Both the position numbers and the translations under genes were made by a program. The notes under the pieces were generated by a model. The model made no database searches. It had not been told where the DNA came from and saw only the letters and a list, made by a program, of their open reading frames with translations. A DNA stretch of 64,000 bases from positions 496,001-560,000 of the forward strand of contig JAOSKK010000012.1 of NCBI GenBank assembly GCA_027493615.1, in the 5' to 3' direction. Position 1 is the stretch's first letter; every line of letters starts with the position of its first letter. Source of the DNA: Verrucomicrobiota bacterium (GTDB lineage Bacteria; Verrucomicrobiota; Verrucomicrobiia; Limisphaerales; J093). Of the stretch, positions 1 to 10,461 are shown piece after piece.

Positions 1-3000
1 GTGGCCGCCTTCAGGCTGCTGAAGTCGGTGCGGAACACCGGGTCATGCGGCACGGGCAGCGCTGCCGCTTCCACCGGCTGCGAAGGCGCGCCGTGGCGCT
101 TCGCACGGTCCATCGTGCGGACGACGTAGCGGCGAGGCGTGACGCTCTCGGTCACCACCGTGTACTCGGGACGAGGAACGGGCAGGTCCCCACTCACGCG
201 CTTCTCCGCACCGGCGTCGACGGCAAACACCGAGTAACCACGCACCGGGCCACTCGTGGGATCCCATCGCAAGGTCACCCGCCCCAACCCGCCGATCGCG
301 CGGACGTTGGCTGGCGCATCCGGCAGCGGCGCATCCTCAACGTGCACCCGGACGCTTCGCCCCGCTTCACTCGGCGTGCCGTCCTCCCCGAGAGCGACGA
401 CAGCATACTCGTAGGTCTTTCCCGGCGCGGGCGTGCTGTCGTCAAAGACCTTCCAGGGCCAGGAGGCCAGCAGCGTCGCGGCGGTCGGCGCGAAGCCGGG
501 TGTCTCCCCGCGGTGAATCCCGAAGCCCGCGGGTGCCACGCCCTCCCAGCTCACGCGGACGAGGAAGGGCTCGACCACCTGCGCTTGGACAACCTCCGGC
601 GCAGCGGGAGGCGGGGGAGGCGCGAAACTCACGTCGCTGCCGCGGGCGACATTGCCCCGTGCGTCGCGCGCCTTCCACGAGACCAGCTCCAGGGCGGGAA
701 CCGCGACGGGAACGGGGATCGACCCGAGGTGGTAAGCGCACGCGCCGGCTTGGTCCTGGCCCGCCAGGCGAACCTGCCACTCGCACGGCTCGTACTCCAC
801 CGCCGGGATCACGACACTGCGGAGCCAGGCCGGTGGATCGCTCTGGTCCTGCAACACCCACGGGGCGAATGCCCAAACCCGGTGCAACCACGGACCATAC
901 GTGGCCGGTCCCGTGAAAGGCAGCGCGCTGGCCGAGTAGACCACCTCGGGGAATCCCACAGGCGCCACGGCCGTTGCCCCGCGCTCATCGACGGCCAGGA
1001 CATGGTACTCGACCCCGCCAGCTCCGACGGCTTCCGCAGGGAGGTCGGCTTCGAACAACTGTCGACCCGTCGGTTGCATCGGTTGGCTCAACCACGGCCC
1101 GCCCGTTACCCGGTACTGGAGCTGGACCTCGCGCAGCGGATGCTGACTCAAGGCGATTGCCCGGACCCTGAACGGTGCCCCTTCCGGCAGCGCGCTGGGT
1201 GGGAGCTTGACGATCAACTCCGGACGGTCGGTTTGCAGCGAGGGTCCAGGCAGCGGCCGGCTTTCACCGAGGGCGGCCTGCGCGCGTTCCCACAGGCCGA
1301 GGAAGGCGGCGTACGCCTTGACGTTGATGGTGGCGAGGTTGCCGAAGTCGCCCTGGCTGGTGAGCCGCGCCGTGTAATGCTCCATGGCCGGGCCGAGCGG
1401 ACTCGAACCCAGAGCGTCGAGTGCTTCGCCTGCCAGGCGCATCGCTTCGTTCGCCTGGCCCTGTCGCCTCGCCGTTTCTGCGGCGTGCACCAGGTTCGCG
1501 AGGCGGCCCCCTCGGTCAGTTCGACAGCGGCGCGGTCGAAGCGCAGGGCGAAGGCGACGCTGGCACGCAGGTACCGCAATCGTTCGGCGTGACGCCGGCC
1601 GGGGCCTTCCGCGCACGCCGCGGCGAGGCGCCCGAGGGTGGCGTCGATCTCGGCGAGCGCCTGGAAGTTCTCCTCGCGCGGGCGGCGCTCGTCGGAGAAC
1701 CACTGGAAACCGCCGCACTCGACTTGGCCGGACGCCCCGGTCCAACGCGGTCCCAGCGCTTCGAGCCGAAGGAGCACGCGTGCCATCTCGGGTCCGTGTT
1801 GCGTCCCGAAGCATTTGCGGGCGAACTCGGCGTAGAAGTCCTCGTAACCCAGGTCCGGGTTCCACGCGTACTGGGCCGTGTAGGCCGCCACCTCCTCGAT
1901 GCCGCGGGTCTGCCAGTGGATCCCGAGCAGGCCCTGGCATCCCTTGGCGCGGGCATCGCGGACGAGGCGGGTGAATGGCTTCACGTTCGCCTGCGAGAAC
2001 CACTGGTCCCGACGCGACCCGCCGCCGTCGGACTCGAACCACGGGATCGGCCATTTCTCGCGGCCGGGAGAGAGTTTGCCGTACACTTCGCTGACATGGG
2101 GTTGGGCGGTGGGATCGATGTTGTCGAGCGCCGCAAACACGATGTCGCGAGGCAGCACCTGATCGAGCCCCACGTAGAAATCGCTGAAGCGCATCCACGC
2201 ATCGCCGCCCCAGCCACTGACGATGACCCTGAGGTCCGGCCGCAGGCCCCCGACCACGCCGTGCGCGAACTCGACCCAGGCCGCCACGCGCGCGGCCTCG
2301 CCGATCCGTTCCTCCGAGCCGAGATACGCGAAGGTGGGTCGCAGCCGGTGGACGATCGCGCCCAGCGGCGAGTCCATCGAGGCGATCGCCCCGCCGCCGC
2401 CGAGTCCCTCGGATTGCCAGAACCACACGTGGTCGATCATCGGGTAGGTGGCGAGCAGGTTGCGGATCCGGGCCTCGGTCTGCCGCCGTGTCTCCGCGAC
2501 CGTGGGGTCCCCGGTCAACTCGAAGCCGACGCACACATGCAGGCCGCGGCGGCGGGCGTATTCGAGCCCTGGGCCAGCCCGGCCTGGGCCCGCAGGATGG
2601 CCTCATCCGTGGGCGTGCGCCGGGGGAACAAGGACGGTCCGACGGGGTCCTCGGCGGGGGGCTCGATGCGCAGCGCGGCCGACCGGGAGCCGAAGACTTC
2701 GTAGGGAAAGCAGCGGCCCGTGCCGAAGCCGAAGGCGTCGCTCTTCAAGCCGCGCACGGTGCCCCAACCGTAGTCGAGCGAGGTCGCCGCAGGGGCTCCC
2801 ATGCGCCAGCTTCCCTCGTACGGATAGGCGGCAAAGGGCTCGGAGTCATACGAGTGAAACCCGACGAAGTTGTTCCCCATCTTCGCCATTTGATCGAAGA
2901 AAACCTGGAAGTCCTCCAGATCCCAGGTCGTCGGGGAATTGAGGAAGTTGTACCAGGGCAGCGAGCCGCGGATGCGAAACACGGGCGTGCGCGCTTCGTT

Positions 3001-3489
3001 CAGGTCCGCCGGAATGAGCAACGAAGGGCGCGGTTCGGGCAGGGCGTCGCCCCCAAGGTAGAACCCCAAGCCCAAGCGCTCCAGGAGCGCATAGGCGCCG
3101 CGTTGGACGCCGGCCGGTTCCCGTCCAGCCACCAGGAGGCGCGCGGGCTTTCCGGGAACGACCCGCAGGACGTAGCCTTCCGCGCCGAGGGTATCGGGAA
3201 CTTGGGACGCGAAGGCCGGCAACGAACCCGCGGTTCCGACCATCACTTCAAGCGTGGCGTCGCGACCGGTGCCCGTGTCGGGCTCGTCCATGGGCTGAAC
3301 GGCCGAGGCGGTGGCGCTGAGGAGGAGGAAGTAGCGGGCGATTTCGCGGGCCGCGAACCGCTCGAGGTCCGCGGCGTGGCGGGCGTGGCGGATGGTTGCT
3401 CCGGCGAGGTCGAGTGTGGCCGGGTTGACGGCTTGCGCGTCCCAGGCCAGGGCGAGGAGGAGGGCAAAGGGGAGCAAGGGCTTGTGCAT
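1..3489 (-). CDS. DUF4838-like glycosidase-type secreted protein with C-terminal Fn3-like region (partial, frameshifted)
   Basis: The start at 3489 gives a signal peptide ([20 protein letters not shown]). An alpha-glucuronidase-like N-terminal domain follows ([16 protein letters not shown]), then a TIM-barrel-like region ([45 protein letters not shown]) of the DUF4838/GH20-like type. The last third reads as fibronectin-III-like beta modules ([31 protein letters not shown]). It probably acts outside the cytoplasm on glycans. The product is about 1160 residues so far and the 3' end lies beyond base 1. Two one-base losses split the frame, near 2579 (a G run in [10 protein letters not shown]) and near 1508 (EGGRLANLV). 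Adding one base at each joins continuous homology. The family call is by eye, and the catalytic residues were not identified. Confidence 0.7.
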
Positions 3490-3603
3490 GGCAGCCCGAC
3501 CGTACGCAGGGCAGTGCCGCCATACAACTCCGGAACGGCGCGCCCAAGCACGGTGTGCAGCACCCGCGCCGCACCGCAGGCGCTGCGCTGCGCTGTTTCG
3601 CGC

Positions 3604-3631
3604 TTGTCAGGCGGCCGTTCGATGGTACGTT
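3604..3631 (+). promoter_or_regulatory. possible sigma70 promoter for rpmE
   Basis: TTGTCA at 3604-3609 and TACGTT at 3626-3631 are separated by 16 bases and lie 18 bases upstream of the rpmE ATG. The spacing and -35 box fit a housekeeping promoter, but the -10 box is weak and the leader would be very short. Confidence 0.35.
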
Positions 3632-3648
3632 CCCCGGCTTTTGAGCGA

Positions 3649-3900
3649 ATGAAAGCTGCCATTCACCAGAAATACGTGGAAGCCGAGGTGCGCTGCGCCT
3701 GCGGGAACTCCTTCAAGACCCGCTCGACGCGGCCCGTGATCATCGTCGGCATCTGCAACGCCTGCCATCCTTTCTACACCGGTCAGCAGAAGTTCGTGGA
3801 TACCGCCGGGCGCGTGGACAAGTTCCAGCAGCGCATGGCCAAGACCCAGGCGGCCCAGGCGGCCATCGCCGCCGCTTCGAGCAAGAAGAAGCGCAAGTAG
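3649..3900 (+). CDS. rpmE: 50S ribosomal protein L31, zinc-binding type
   Basis: This 83-residue protein opens with [20 protein letters not shown]. It carries the CxC...CxxC zinc-binding cysteines (CAC near residue 16 and CNAC further on) of the C+ form of L31, and the family block [22 protein letters not shown]. It sits in the large ribosomal subunit. The C-terminus is a lysine-rich tail (SSKKKRK), as expected for this lineage. The ATG at 3649 was chosen because family homology starts at this methionine; the open frame runs further upstream without similarity. A strong terminator follows directly. Together with prfA this is the widespread rpmE-prfA arrangement. Confidence 0.95.
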   Translation: MKAAIHQKYVEAEVRCACGNSFKTRSTRPVIIVGICNACHPFYTGQQKFVDTAGRVDKFQQRMAKTQAAQAAIAAASSKKKRK

Positions 3901-3910
3901 CTTTGCCCCA

Positions 3911-3953
3911 GCGTTCGCCCGCCCGATGTCCCGTCGGGCGGGCGAACGCTTTT
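3911..3953 (+). terminator. Rho-independent terminator after rpmE
   Basis: A perfect 16-bp inverted repeat (left arm 3911-3926 GCGTTCGCCCGCCCGA, right arm 3934-3949) encloses a 7-base loop and is followed by TTTT at 3950-3953. It begins ten bases after the rpmE stop and ends just before the prfA ribosome binding site, so prfA may be expressed by read-through. Confidence 0.85.
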
Positions 3954-3964
3954 CCGGGAGCCTC

Positions 3965-5041
3965 ATGGACCTGCGTCCGTACGTCGAGAAGTCACGGCGG
4001 CGGCTGGCCGAAGTCGAAACCGCCCTGAGCGATCCCAACGTCTTCGCCCACCCGGCCCGCGCCCAGGAACTCGCCCGGGAATACGCCCGGCTCAAGGAAA
4101 CCGTGGCGCACGGGGAGGCCTACACGCGCGCCTTCGAAGAGCTGGAAGCGAACCGACAACTCCTGGCCCAGGAGACCGACCCCGAGTTGGTGGCCCTCGC
4201 GACCGAGGAAGCGACGCGTCTCGAGGCCGCCCTGCCCGGCCTCGCCCTCAAGTTCCAGGCCGGGCTGCTCCCCGCCGACCCCGCCGACTCGCGAAGCACC
4301 ATCATCGAGATCCGCGCCGGCGCGGGCGGCTCGGAGTCGGCTTTGTTCGCCGCCGACCTCTTCCGCATGCTCACCCGCTACGCTGAAGCGCAGGGCTGGA
4401 AAGTGGAAGGGCTGGACTGCTCGCCCTCCGACCTGGGCGGCTTCAAGGAAGTCGTGTTCAGCGTCACCGGCACGGACGTCTTCAAGCGGCTCAAGTACGA
4501 GAGCGGCGTACACCGGGTCCAGCGCGTGCCGGCCACCGAGGCCCAGGGCCGCATCCACACCAGCACAGCGACCGTGGCGGTCTTGCCGGAAGCCGAGGAG
4601 GTGGACATCGAAATCAAGCCCGAGGACCTCGAGATGACCGTCTGCCGCGCATCGGGTCCGGGCGGTCAGGGCGTGAACACCACCGATTCCGCTGTGCAGA
4701 TCGTGCACAAACCCAGCGGCTTGATCGTGCGCTGCTCCGACGAGCGCTCCCAGCAGAAGAACAAGGCCAAGGCCCTCAAGGTCCTCCGCACCCGGTTGCT
4801 CGACCAGAAGGTCGCCGAGGAAAACGCCAAGTACGCCGCCCGACGCCGCTCCCAGGTCGGCACCGGCGAACGCAACGAGAAGATCCGCACCTACAACTTT
4901 CCGCAGAACCGCGTGACGGATCATCGCATCGACCTGAGCGTCTACAACCTGCCGGCCGTCTTGGACGGCCAACTCGACGACCTCATCGACCCGCTCATCG
5001 CCGCCGACGTGAAAGAGCGCCTCGCCTCCCTCCACCTATGA
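3965..5041 (+). CDS. prfA: Peptide chain release factor 1
   Basis: This 358-residue class I release factor terminates translation at UAA and UAG. The codon-recognition tripeptide is the RF1 type (PAT in HRVQRVPATEAQGRIH) rather than the SPF of RF2. The peptidyl-hydrolysis loop is GPGGQ followed by GVNTTDS. The C-terminal block TYNFPQNRVTDHRI is canonical. The start at 3965 (MDLRPYVEK) has a GGGAG ribosome binding site just upstream; a longer in-frame start at 3926 would fall inside the terminator hairpin. The gene is intact and full length for the family. Being RF1, it needs no programmed frameshift. Confidence 0.96.
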   Translation: MDLRPYVEKSRRRLAEVETALSDPNVFAHPARAQELAREYARLKETVAHGEAYTRAFEELEANRQLLAQETDPELVALATEEATRLEAALPGLALKFQAGLLPADPADSRSTIIEIRAGAGGSESALFAADLFRMLTRYAEAQGWKVEGLDCSPSDLGGFKEVVFSVTGTDVFKRLKYESGVHRVQRVPATEAQGRIHTSTATVAVLPEAEEVDIEIKPEDLEMTVCRASGPGGQGVNTTDSAVQIVHKPSGLIVRCSDERSQQKNKAKALKVLRTRLLDQKVAEENAKYAARRRSQVGTGERNEKIRTYNFPQNRVTDHRIDLSVYNLPAVLDGQLDDLIDPLIAADVKERLASLHL

Positions 5042-5080
5042 TCCGGAGACTTCAAACCCGGCATGAAACCGCAACAGATG

Positions 5081-5150
5081 GCAGGCGCCGACGTGAGGAG
5101 GCATTCGGGGCCAGGGGCCATAGCCTTCGCCTCCTCACGTCGGCGCCTGC
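5081..5150. repeat. Palindromic dispersed repeat, copy A
   Basis: Perfect 22-bp inverted arms lie at 5081-5102 (beginning GCAGGCGCCGACGTGAGG) and 5129-5150, around a 26-base spacer. Further copies are at 11604-11640 (one arm), 38246-38351 and 41807-41874. The spacer shares TTCGGGG and CCTTCG with copy 41807. It lies between prfA and the HAD gene and could fold into a strong hairpin in the transcript. Confidence 0.85.
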
Positions 5151-5166
5151 CTCGCCGGTCGTTCCC

Positions 5167-5781
5167 ATGGACCCCCTCGCCATCCCCGATCACATCCAGG
5201 GCCTGATTTTTGACTGCGACGGCACCCTGGCCGACACCATGCCGCTGCACTGGCAGTCCTGGGAAGAGGTGGCCGCCCGTCACCGCTTCCACTTCACCGA
5301 ACCCCGGTTCTACGCCCTGGCCGGCATCCCCTCCCGCGACATCGTCCGCCAACTCAACCTCGAGCAGGGCCTCACCCTCGACCCCCTCACAGTCGTCCGC
5401 GACAAGGAACAGACTTACCTGGCCAAGCTCGAACAGGTCGGGCCCATCGACCTCATTGTCCGCCTCGCCCGCTCGCAGGCCGGGCGGCGTCCCATGGCCG
5501 TGGCGTCGGGCGGATCGCGCCGGGTCATCGAGCGCGTGCTCGACCACCTCGGATTGCGTCCGCTGTTCCAGGCGGTGGTGACCAACGAGGATGTCACCCG
5601 CCAGAAGCCGGCCCCGGACATCTTCCTCGAGGCCGCGCGCCGCCTCGGCGTCCCCCCGTGCGGGTGCCGCGCTTACGAAGACGCCGACCTCGGACTCGAA
5701 GCCATCCGCGCGGCGGGCATGGAAGCGGTGGATGTGCGCCCCTTGACCGGCGGCTTCTGTCCCGCGCCGCGAGGTTTCTGA
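5167..5781 (+). CDS. HAD-superfamily hydrolase, beta-phosphoglucomutase-like
   Basis: This 204-residue subfamily IA HAD phosphatase or phosphomutase is cytoplasmic. Motif I is DCDGTLADT with nucleophile and acid/base aspartates, motif II lies in AVASGGSRRV, motif III is the lysine of RQKPAPD, and motif IV is EDADLGLEA. The helical cap follows motif I (MPLHWQSWEEVAARH), as in beta-phosphoglucomutase and YqaB relatives. The ATG at 5167 was chosen because homology starts there; the frame is open further upstream but would run through the palindromic repeat. The substrate cannot be read from sequence. The gene is intact. Confidence 0.88.
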   Translation: MDPLAIPDHIQGLIFDCDGTLADTMPLHWQSWEEVAARHRFHFTEPRFYALAGIPSRDIVRQLNLEQGLTLDPLTVVRDKEQTYLAKLEQVGPIDLIVRLARSQAGRRPMAVASGGSRRVIERVLDHLGLRPLFQAVVTNEDVTRQKPAPDIFLEAARRLGVPPCGCRAYEDADLGLEAIRAAGMEAVDVRPLTGGFCPAPRGF

Positions 5782-5834
5782 CAGCCCACCGGCGGACCGC
5801 CCTCACCTGTGCTGCTCGCGAAGGAGCCGTTGGC

Positions 5835-6805
5835 ATGACCCCCGACTGGGAAGCCCTCGACCGCCTGCGCACGGCGTTCCTCGCCGGTGCTGCGGGCACC
5901 CCGGATTACTGGCAACACGCCAGCGACGTCGCCAGCTACGATGCCACCTTCGCCCAGCGCATCGGCTGGAAATGGGATTATGTGCTCGGCGAACTCGACC
6001 AGCGAGGCTGGCAGCCACCCCCGGACGCCACCCTGCTGGATTGGGGCTGCGGCAGCGGGATCGCCGCGCGCGCCTACCTCGACTGGCACGGCGCAGCCAC
6101 GGTACGTGGCGCGTGGTTCTGGGACCGTTCCGCCCTGGCCATGCGGTGGGCGGCGCAGGCGGCCCGGGCCAAGTACCCGGGCCTCGCGGTGACCGAAGGC
6201 CGGCCGCCGGCGGCGGGCATCGTGCTTGTGAGCCACGTGCTGGGCGAGTTGAACGAGCCGGACACCGACGCCTTGCTCGACAGCCTGCAGGGAGCGACGA
6301 GCGTGCTCTGGGTCGAACCGGGCACCGCCGAAACCAGCCGTCGGCTCATCGCGGTGCGGGAACGGCTGAGCCCAACGTTCGCCGTGGTGGCACCCTGCAC
6401 GCACGGGGCCAAGTGCGGCCTGCTGGCGCCCGGCAACGAACGCCACTGGTGCCATCACTTCGCGCCTTCGCCGCCCGCGGTCTACACCGATCCGTTCTGG
6501 GGTCGCTTCGCCCAAATGACCGGCGTGGATCTGCGCTCGTTGCCGCTCAGCTTCCTGGTGTTGGACCGGCGCAAGCCTCAAGCCCTGCCGGAAGGCTCCG
6601 TGCGGGTCCTGGGCCGGCCGCGCGTGTACAAGGCCCACGCCTTGATCCAAATCTGCGACGCCACGGGCGTGACGGAATGCGAGCTGCATCGCCGCCAGTT
6701 GCCCGCCGCGTTCCGGGAACTGCGCAAGGGCGCTACCCCACCCTGCCGGTTTGGCCGCGCGCGGGCGACCGGGTGGTGGCCGCGCCGGAAGACCGCGGCG
6801 CCTGA
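5835..6805 (+). CDS. Rsm22-like class I SAM-dependent methyltransferase (one frameshift)
   Basis: The start at 5835 has AAGGAG eight bases upstream. The Rossmann SAM-binding loop is LLDWGCGSGIAA and the post-I region includes VSHVLGELNEPD. A cysteine/histidine cluster near the middle (CTHGAKCGLL, HWCHHF) is typical of the Rsm22 family, which acts on or assembles with the small ribosomal subunit. The main frame changes near 6730: adding one G to the run in CTGCGCAAGGGC continues as RYPTLPVWPRAGD and stops at 6805. Otherwise the product would have an unrelated arginine-rich tail. It is about 323 residues when corrected and converges with the DUF1080 gene. Confidence 0.8.
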
Positions 6806-6826
6806 ACGCCGCAGGCGTGCCGCGAG

Positions 6827-7886
6827 TTACTTGAGCTTCCTGGCGCGCATCCCGCCCTCTTCACCGACCGAGATGTAGACCACATCGTCGGTGCCCTCGG
6901 TCTTGAACTCGGCCTGCACGTCGGTGGTCTTCGCAAAGAACCGGTTGGGCGACGTCGCAAAGAGCAGGAAGTCCTCGCCGGCCCACTGGAAGAAGAGATT
7001 CCCGTCGCGGCGCGTGATGTCGACGATCCAGTCGCGGTTGATCTCGTACTTGCCCACGAAGCCGTTCAGCGCGGCGTCGGACAGGAAGTACTCGGGACGG
7101 GTCGCCGGGCCCAGCTCGCGCACCCAGATGTTGCGGTACCGGACCGGATTACCGTGGTCTTGCAGGGCGAGGGGGAGCTTCTCCGGGTGCGCCCGGTAGG
7201 GACCGCGCGTGACCCAGCCGGTGTTGCCGATGAGTTCGGCGTTGTGATGGACCAGGACGCCGTTGTGAAACAGCGTGACGCGGGCGGGCGAGACCAGCCG
7301 GCCGTCGGCGTCAAACCGCGGGGCGGTCCAGAGGATGTCGAAGCTCTGCCATTCGCCCGGGGACGCGACGCGTTGACCAGGGGCGGGTACTGGTTGTAGA
7401 TCGAAGCGCATGAGCCGTCGGCGTAGGTGGGGTTCTGGTAGGAATCCAGGACCTGGATCTCGTAGCGCGTGAGGCCGAAGAAAACGCCGCTGTTGCCGCG
7501 TCCCTGGCTGGATCCCTCGACCTTGGCGGGGGTGGCAAACTCGAGGTGCACCTGGGCGTCTCCGAAGCACCGCAGCGTGCGGATGTAACCGCTGCCCGGC
7601 ACGCATTCCATCGCCCCGTCTTTCACCACCCAGCGGGTTGGGCTGCCGTTCATGGCCACCCATTGCGACAGATCGTCGCCCGCGAACAATACGACGGCGT
7701 CCGAGGGCGCCTGACCGACTGGGTCGGGCTGCTGGCGTGGCCCGGTGCCACCACCGGCGGCAGCGGGCGGGTGCGGTCGTGGCCGAGGGGCAGGGTGGGC
7801 AACACCGGCGGCCCCGGCGGCAGCGGCTGGGCGACGAGGACGGCGCGGGCGATGAGTCCCGCAAGGAGGGGCAGGGTGACTTTCAT
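6827..7886 (-). CDS. DUF1080 (3-keto-disaccharide hydrolase-like) secreted protein, frameshifted
   Basis: The start at 7886 gives a signal peptide (MKVTLPLLAGLIARAVLVA). The concanavalin-like DUF1080 fold follows (LFAGDDLSQWVAMNG, GDAQVHLEFATP, GNSGVFFGLTRYEIQVLDSY, GEWQSFDILWTAPRFD, GVLVHHNAELIG). After it comes a C-terminal beta-rich extension of about 85 residues (YFLSDAALNGFVGKYEINRD) resembling the DUF3471 barrel. DUF1080 proteins are abundant in Verrucomicrobiota and Planctomycetota and are linked to cleavage of modified sugars. Two single-base losses, near 7710 and near 7390 (C run before the GEWQS block), split the frame. A second, intact DUF1080 gene is at 51476. Confidence 0.8.
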
Positions 7887-8030
7887 AGGCTCAGAACTCG
7901 GCGACTGCAATGTGGACTGGTACTGTGGTACAGGGCGGTGAGTAGACCAGCCGGGGGAGGGGATTTCAACCCCGGCTTCGCCCTCCAGCGCCGTTGACTC
8001 CGCGGAACGCACGAGGATGACAGGAAAGTG

Positions 8031-8059
8031 TTGCCATTAGTCCGACTGGCTGGTAACTG
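8031..8059 (+). promoter_or_regulatory. possible promoter for the TrpB2 gene
   Basis: TTGCCA at 8031-8036 and TAACTG at 8054-8059 are 17 bases apart, 31 bases upstream of the TrpB2 ATG. The -35 box and spacing are good but the -10 box matches poorly. Confidence 0.3.
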
Positions 8060-8089
8060 CGAGCGGTTTACAGGAACAACGTTGACTGC

Positions 8090-9394
8090 ATGAGCCAAGC
8101 CCTTCGCTTCGACCTGCCGGCGGCGCAAGCCCCGACGCACTGGTATAACCTGCTCGCCGACTTCCCCGAGCCGCTCCCGCCCCCCCTCCATCCCGGCACC
8201 AAACAGCCGGTCACGCTGGAGATGATGACGGCGATCTTCCCCGAGAACCTCGTCCGCCAGGAGATGAGCCCGGAGCGCTGGGTCGAGATCCCGTCCGAAG
8301 TCCGCGACATTTACCAACTCTGGCGCCCCACCCCCGTTGTTTCGCGCCGCGCGCCCTCGAGAAGGCCCTGCAGACCCCGGCGCACATCTACTACAAGTAC
8401 GAAGGCGTCAGCCCCGCCGGCAGCCACAAGCCCAACACGGCCGTGCCCCAGGCCTACTACAACAAGGTCGCCGGGACCAAACGCCTCGCCACCGAAACGG
8501 GCGCCGGCCAGTGGGGGGCCTCCCTCGCCTTCGCCTGCGAGCTCTTCGGCCTCGATTGCACGGTGTACATGGTCAAGGTGAGCTTCACCCAGAAGCCTTA
8601 CCGCAAGCTGCTCATGCAGACCTGGGGCGCGGACGTGTACGCCAGCCCGAGTGAACACACCGCCTTTGGCCGCCAGATGCTCGCGGAGGATCCCGAATGC
8701 CCTGGCAGCCTCGGCATCGCCATCAGCGAGGCAATCGAGGACGCGGTCAAGGGCCAGGCGACCAAGTACTCCCTCGGCAGCGTGCTCAACCACGTCTGCC
8801 TCCACCAGACCGTCATCGGCCAGGAGTGTATCCAGCAGATGACGCTCGCGGGCGAGGAACCGGAGGTGATCGTCGGGTGCATTGGCGGCGGCAGCAATTT
8901 CGCCGGCCTGAGCTTCCCCTTCCTCCAGAAGGTGCTGACCGAGAAGAAATCGTATCGCATCGTCGCCGTCGAACCGGCCTCGTGTCCCTCGGTCACCGGG
9001 GGAACTGCGGTACGACTTCGGCGATACGGCCGAGATGACGCCGCTGATGATGATGTACACGCTGGGCCACAAGTTCATGCCGCCCCGGATTCACGCCGGG
9101 GGCCTGCGCTACCATGGTATGGCGCCGATGGTCAGCCATGCCCGCAAGCTCGGGCTCATCGACGCCGTGGCCTACCCCCAGAAGCGGGTTTTCGAGGCGG
9201 CCGTCCTGTTCGCCCGCACCGAAGGCATCGTCCCGGCACCCGAACCCTCCCACGCCATCGCCGCCGTCGTCGACGAGGCGATCAAGTGCCGCGAGGAGGG
9301 CAAGAAGCGGGTGATCCTGTTCAACCTTTGCGGTCATGGCATGCTGGACCTGGCCGCCTTCGACACCTATCTCTCCGGCAAAATGCAGGATTAA
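8090..9394 (+). CDS. trpB: TrpB2-type tryptophan synthase beta subunit (frameshifted)
   Basis: This PLP enzyme condenses indole with serine. It is the TrpB2 form rather than TrpB1: it has the long N-terminal segment ([20 protein letters not shown]) and the PLP-lysine motif [11 protein letters not shown]. The phosphate-binding loop is [16 protein letters not shown], and the C-terminal block is [20 protein letters not shown]. The frame shifts around 8337-8385 (between YQLWRPTP and [17 protein letters not shown]) and again near 9000, where one missing G in a G run separates SVTGG from [16 protein letters not shown]. The corrected length of about 434 residues matches the family. No trpA is adjacent; TrpB2 commonly works without TrpA as an indole-salvage enzyme. 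Confidence 0.9.
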
Positions 9395-9413
9395 CCCTCC
9401 GAGACCATCCCTG

Positions 9414-10337
9414 ATGAAGATCCCCTCCCAACCGTCACCCTCCCTCGGCCGCGGGCTCGCCCTGACCGGTGCGCTGGCCTGCGCCGCCACCGCCCTGGCC
9501 CAGCCCAGTTTCACCGGCCACTACCCCATCGGGGTCGAGGGCCTCAAGTCCGGCACGCTCCCGCCCCCGGGCTTTTACCTGCGCGACTACAACCTCTTCT
9601 ACGGCTCGAGCCAGTTGAACGACCACAACGGCAACTCGACGGACGTCAACTTCGAGGCGTTCGCCTACGCCAACGCGATCCGTCCGATCTGGATCACCGA
9701 CCTCAAGATCCTTGGCGGTTCCTACGGCCTCGATGTGCTCGTGCCGTTCATCTACAAGGACGTCAAGGTCGCCGGCAACCGCGGTGAAGTCTTCAACCTC
9801 GGCGACATCTTCATCGAGCCGGTCACGCTGTCCTGGCACTTCCAGCAATTTGACCTCGGCATCGGCTACGGGATCTGGGCACCCACCGGCGAGGTCAAGA
9901 CCGACAACGTGACCGGTGGCACCGGTCAGGGCGCCTGGGCCCACATGGTCACCGGCGGCGGCACCCTTTTCTTCGACAAGGAGAAGACCTGGGCCCTCTC
10001 CGCCCTCGGCCGCTACGAGATCAACTACAAGAGCAGCGATTGGAACATCACCCCGGGCGACACGCTCTCCCTCGAAGGCGGCATCAGCAAGGCCCTCAGC
10101 TCCGTCTTCGAAATCGGCGTCCAATCCCACTACCAACTGCAGACCACCGGTGATGAAGGCCACGACGGCGTGCTGGCCGACCCCTACAAGGACAGCGTGG
10201 TGACCGTCGGCCCGGAAATCATCTGGTTCTGGAAGAGCGCCAAGCTCTTTGTGTCCGCCCGCTACGGCTACGAGGTCCTCGCCGAATCCCGTCCCCAGGG
10301 ACACACGGCCACCCTCACCCTGACCAAGATGTTCTAA
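9414..10337 (+). CDS. SphA/MetA-pathway-type outer-membrane beta-barrel (transporter)
   Basis: This 307-residue protein has a signal peptide ending near ALAQP. The rest is alternating beta-strand sequence of the SphA-like/'phenol degradation meta pathway' family (GVEGLKSGTLPPPGFYLRDY, GSYGLDVLVPFIYKDVKVAG, GVQSHYQLQTTGDEGHDG). The C-terminus is TATLTLTKMF, ending in phenylalanine as expected for an outer-membrane barrel. It likely passes hydrophobic or aromatic solutes. The start at 9414 is 19 bases after the TrpB2 stop, so co-transcription is plausible. The gene is intact, and the substrate is unknown. Confidence 0.75.
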   Translation: MKIPSQPSPSLGRGLALTGALACAATALAQPSFTGHYPIGVEGLKSGTLPPPGFYLRDYNLFYGSSQLNDHNGNSTDVNFEAFAYANAIRPIWITDLKILGGSYGLDVLVPFIYKDVKVAGNRGEVFNLGDIFIEPVTLSWHFQQFDLGIGYGIWAPTGEVKTDNVTGGTGQGAWAHMVTGGGTLFFDKEKTWALSALGRYEINYKSSDWNITPGDTLSLEGGISKALSSVFEIGVQSHYQLQTTGDEGHDGVLADPYKDSVVTVGPEIIWFWKSAKLFVSARYGYEVLAESRPQGHTATLTLTKMF

Positions 10338-10370
10338 CCTGACCCGCCGGGTTTCGGCGGCCCGTTCGCA

Positions 10371-10400
10371 AACCCTGGCGCGTGGACCACCGCCAGGGTT
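10371..10400 (+). terminator. hairpin after the SphA-like gene
   Basis: Perfect 10-bp arms AACCCTGGCG (10371-10380) and CGCCAGGGTT (10391-10400) enclose a 10-base loop 33 bases after the stop. The trailing sequence CTTG is only weakly T-rich, so this may be an attenuating or processing hairpin rather than an efficient terminator. Confidence 0.5.
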
Positions 10401-10461
10401 CTTGCTGGAAGGTCCCGCGGCCAAACCCCGGCGGGCGTGTCGTCCGTCACCCACCCACCCG

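Noticed and set aside
45..1592. 515-residue plus-strand open frame
   Set aside because: It is Arg/His-rich shadow sequence opposite the Fn3-like region, which reads as conserved protein on the minus strand.
2488..3900. 470-residue plus-strand open frame ending with the L31 sequence
   Set aside because: The first 387 codons are the antisense shadow of the DUF4838-like gene; only the last 83 residues are ribosomal protein L31.
3965..5041. Programmed frameshift as in release factor 2
   Set aside because: The gene is RF1 (PAT motif) and its frame is continuous.
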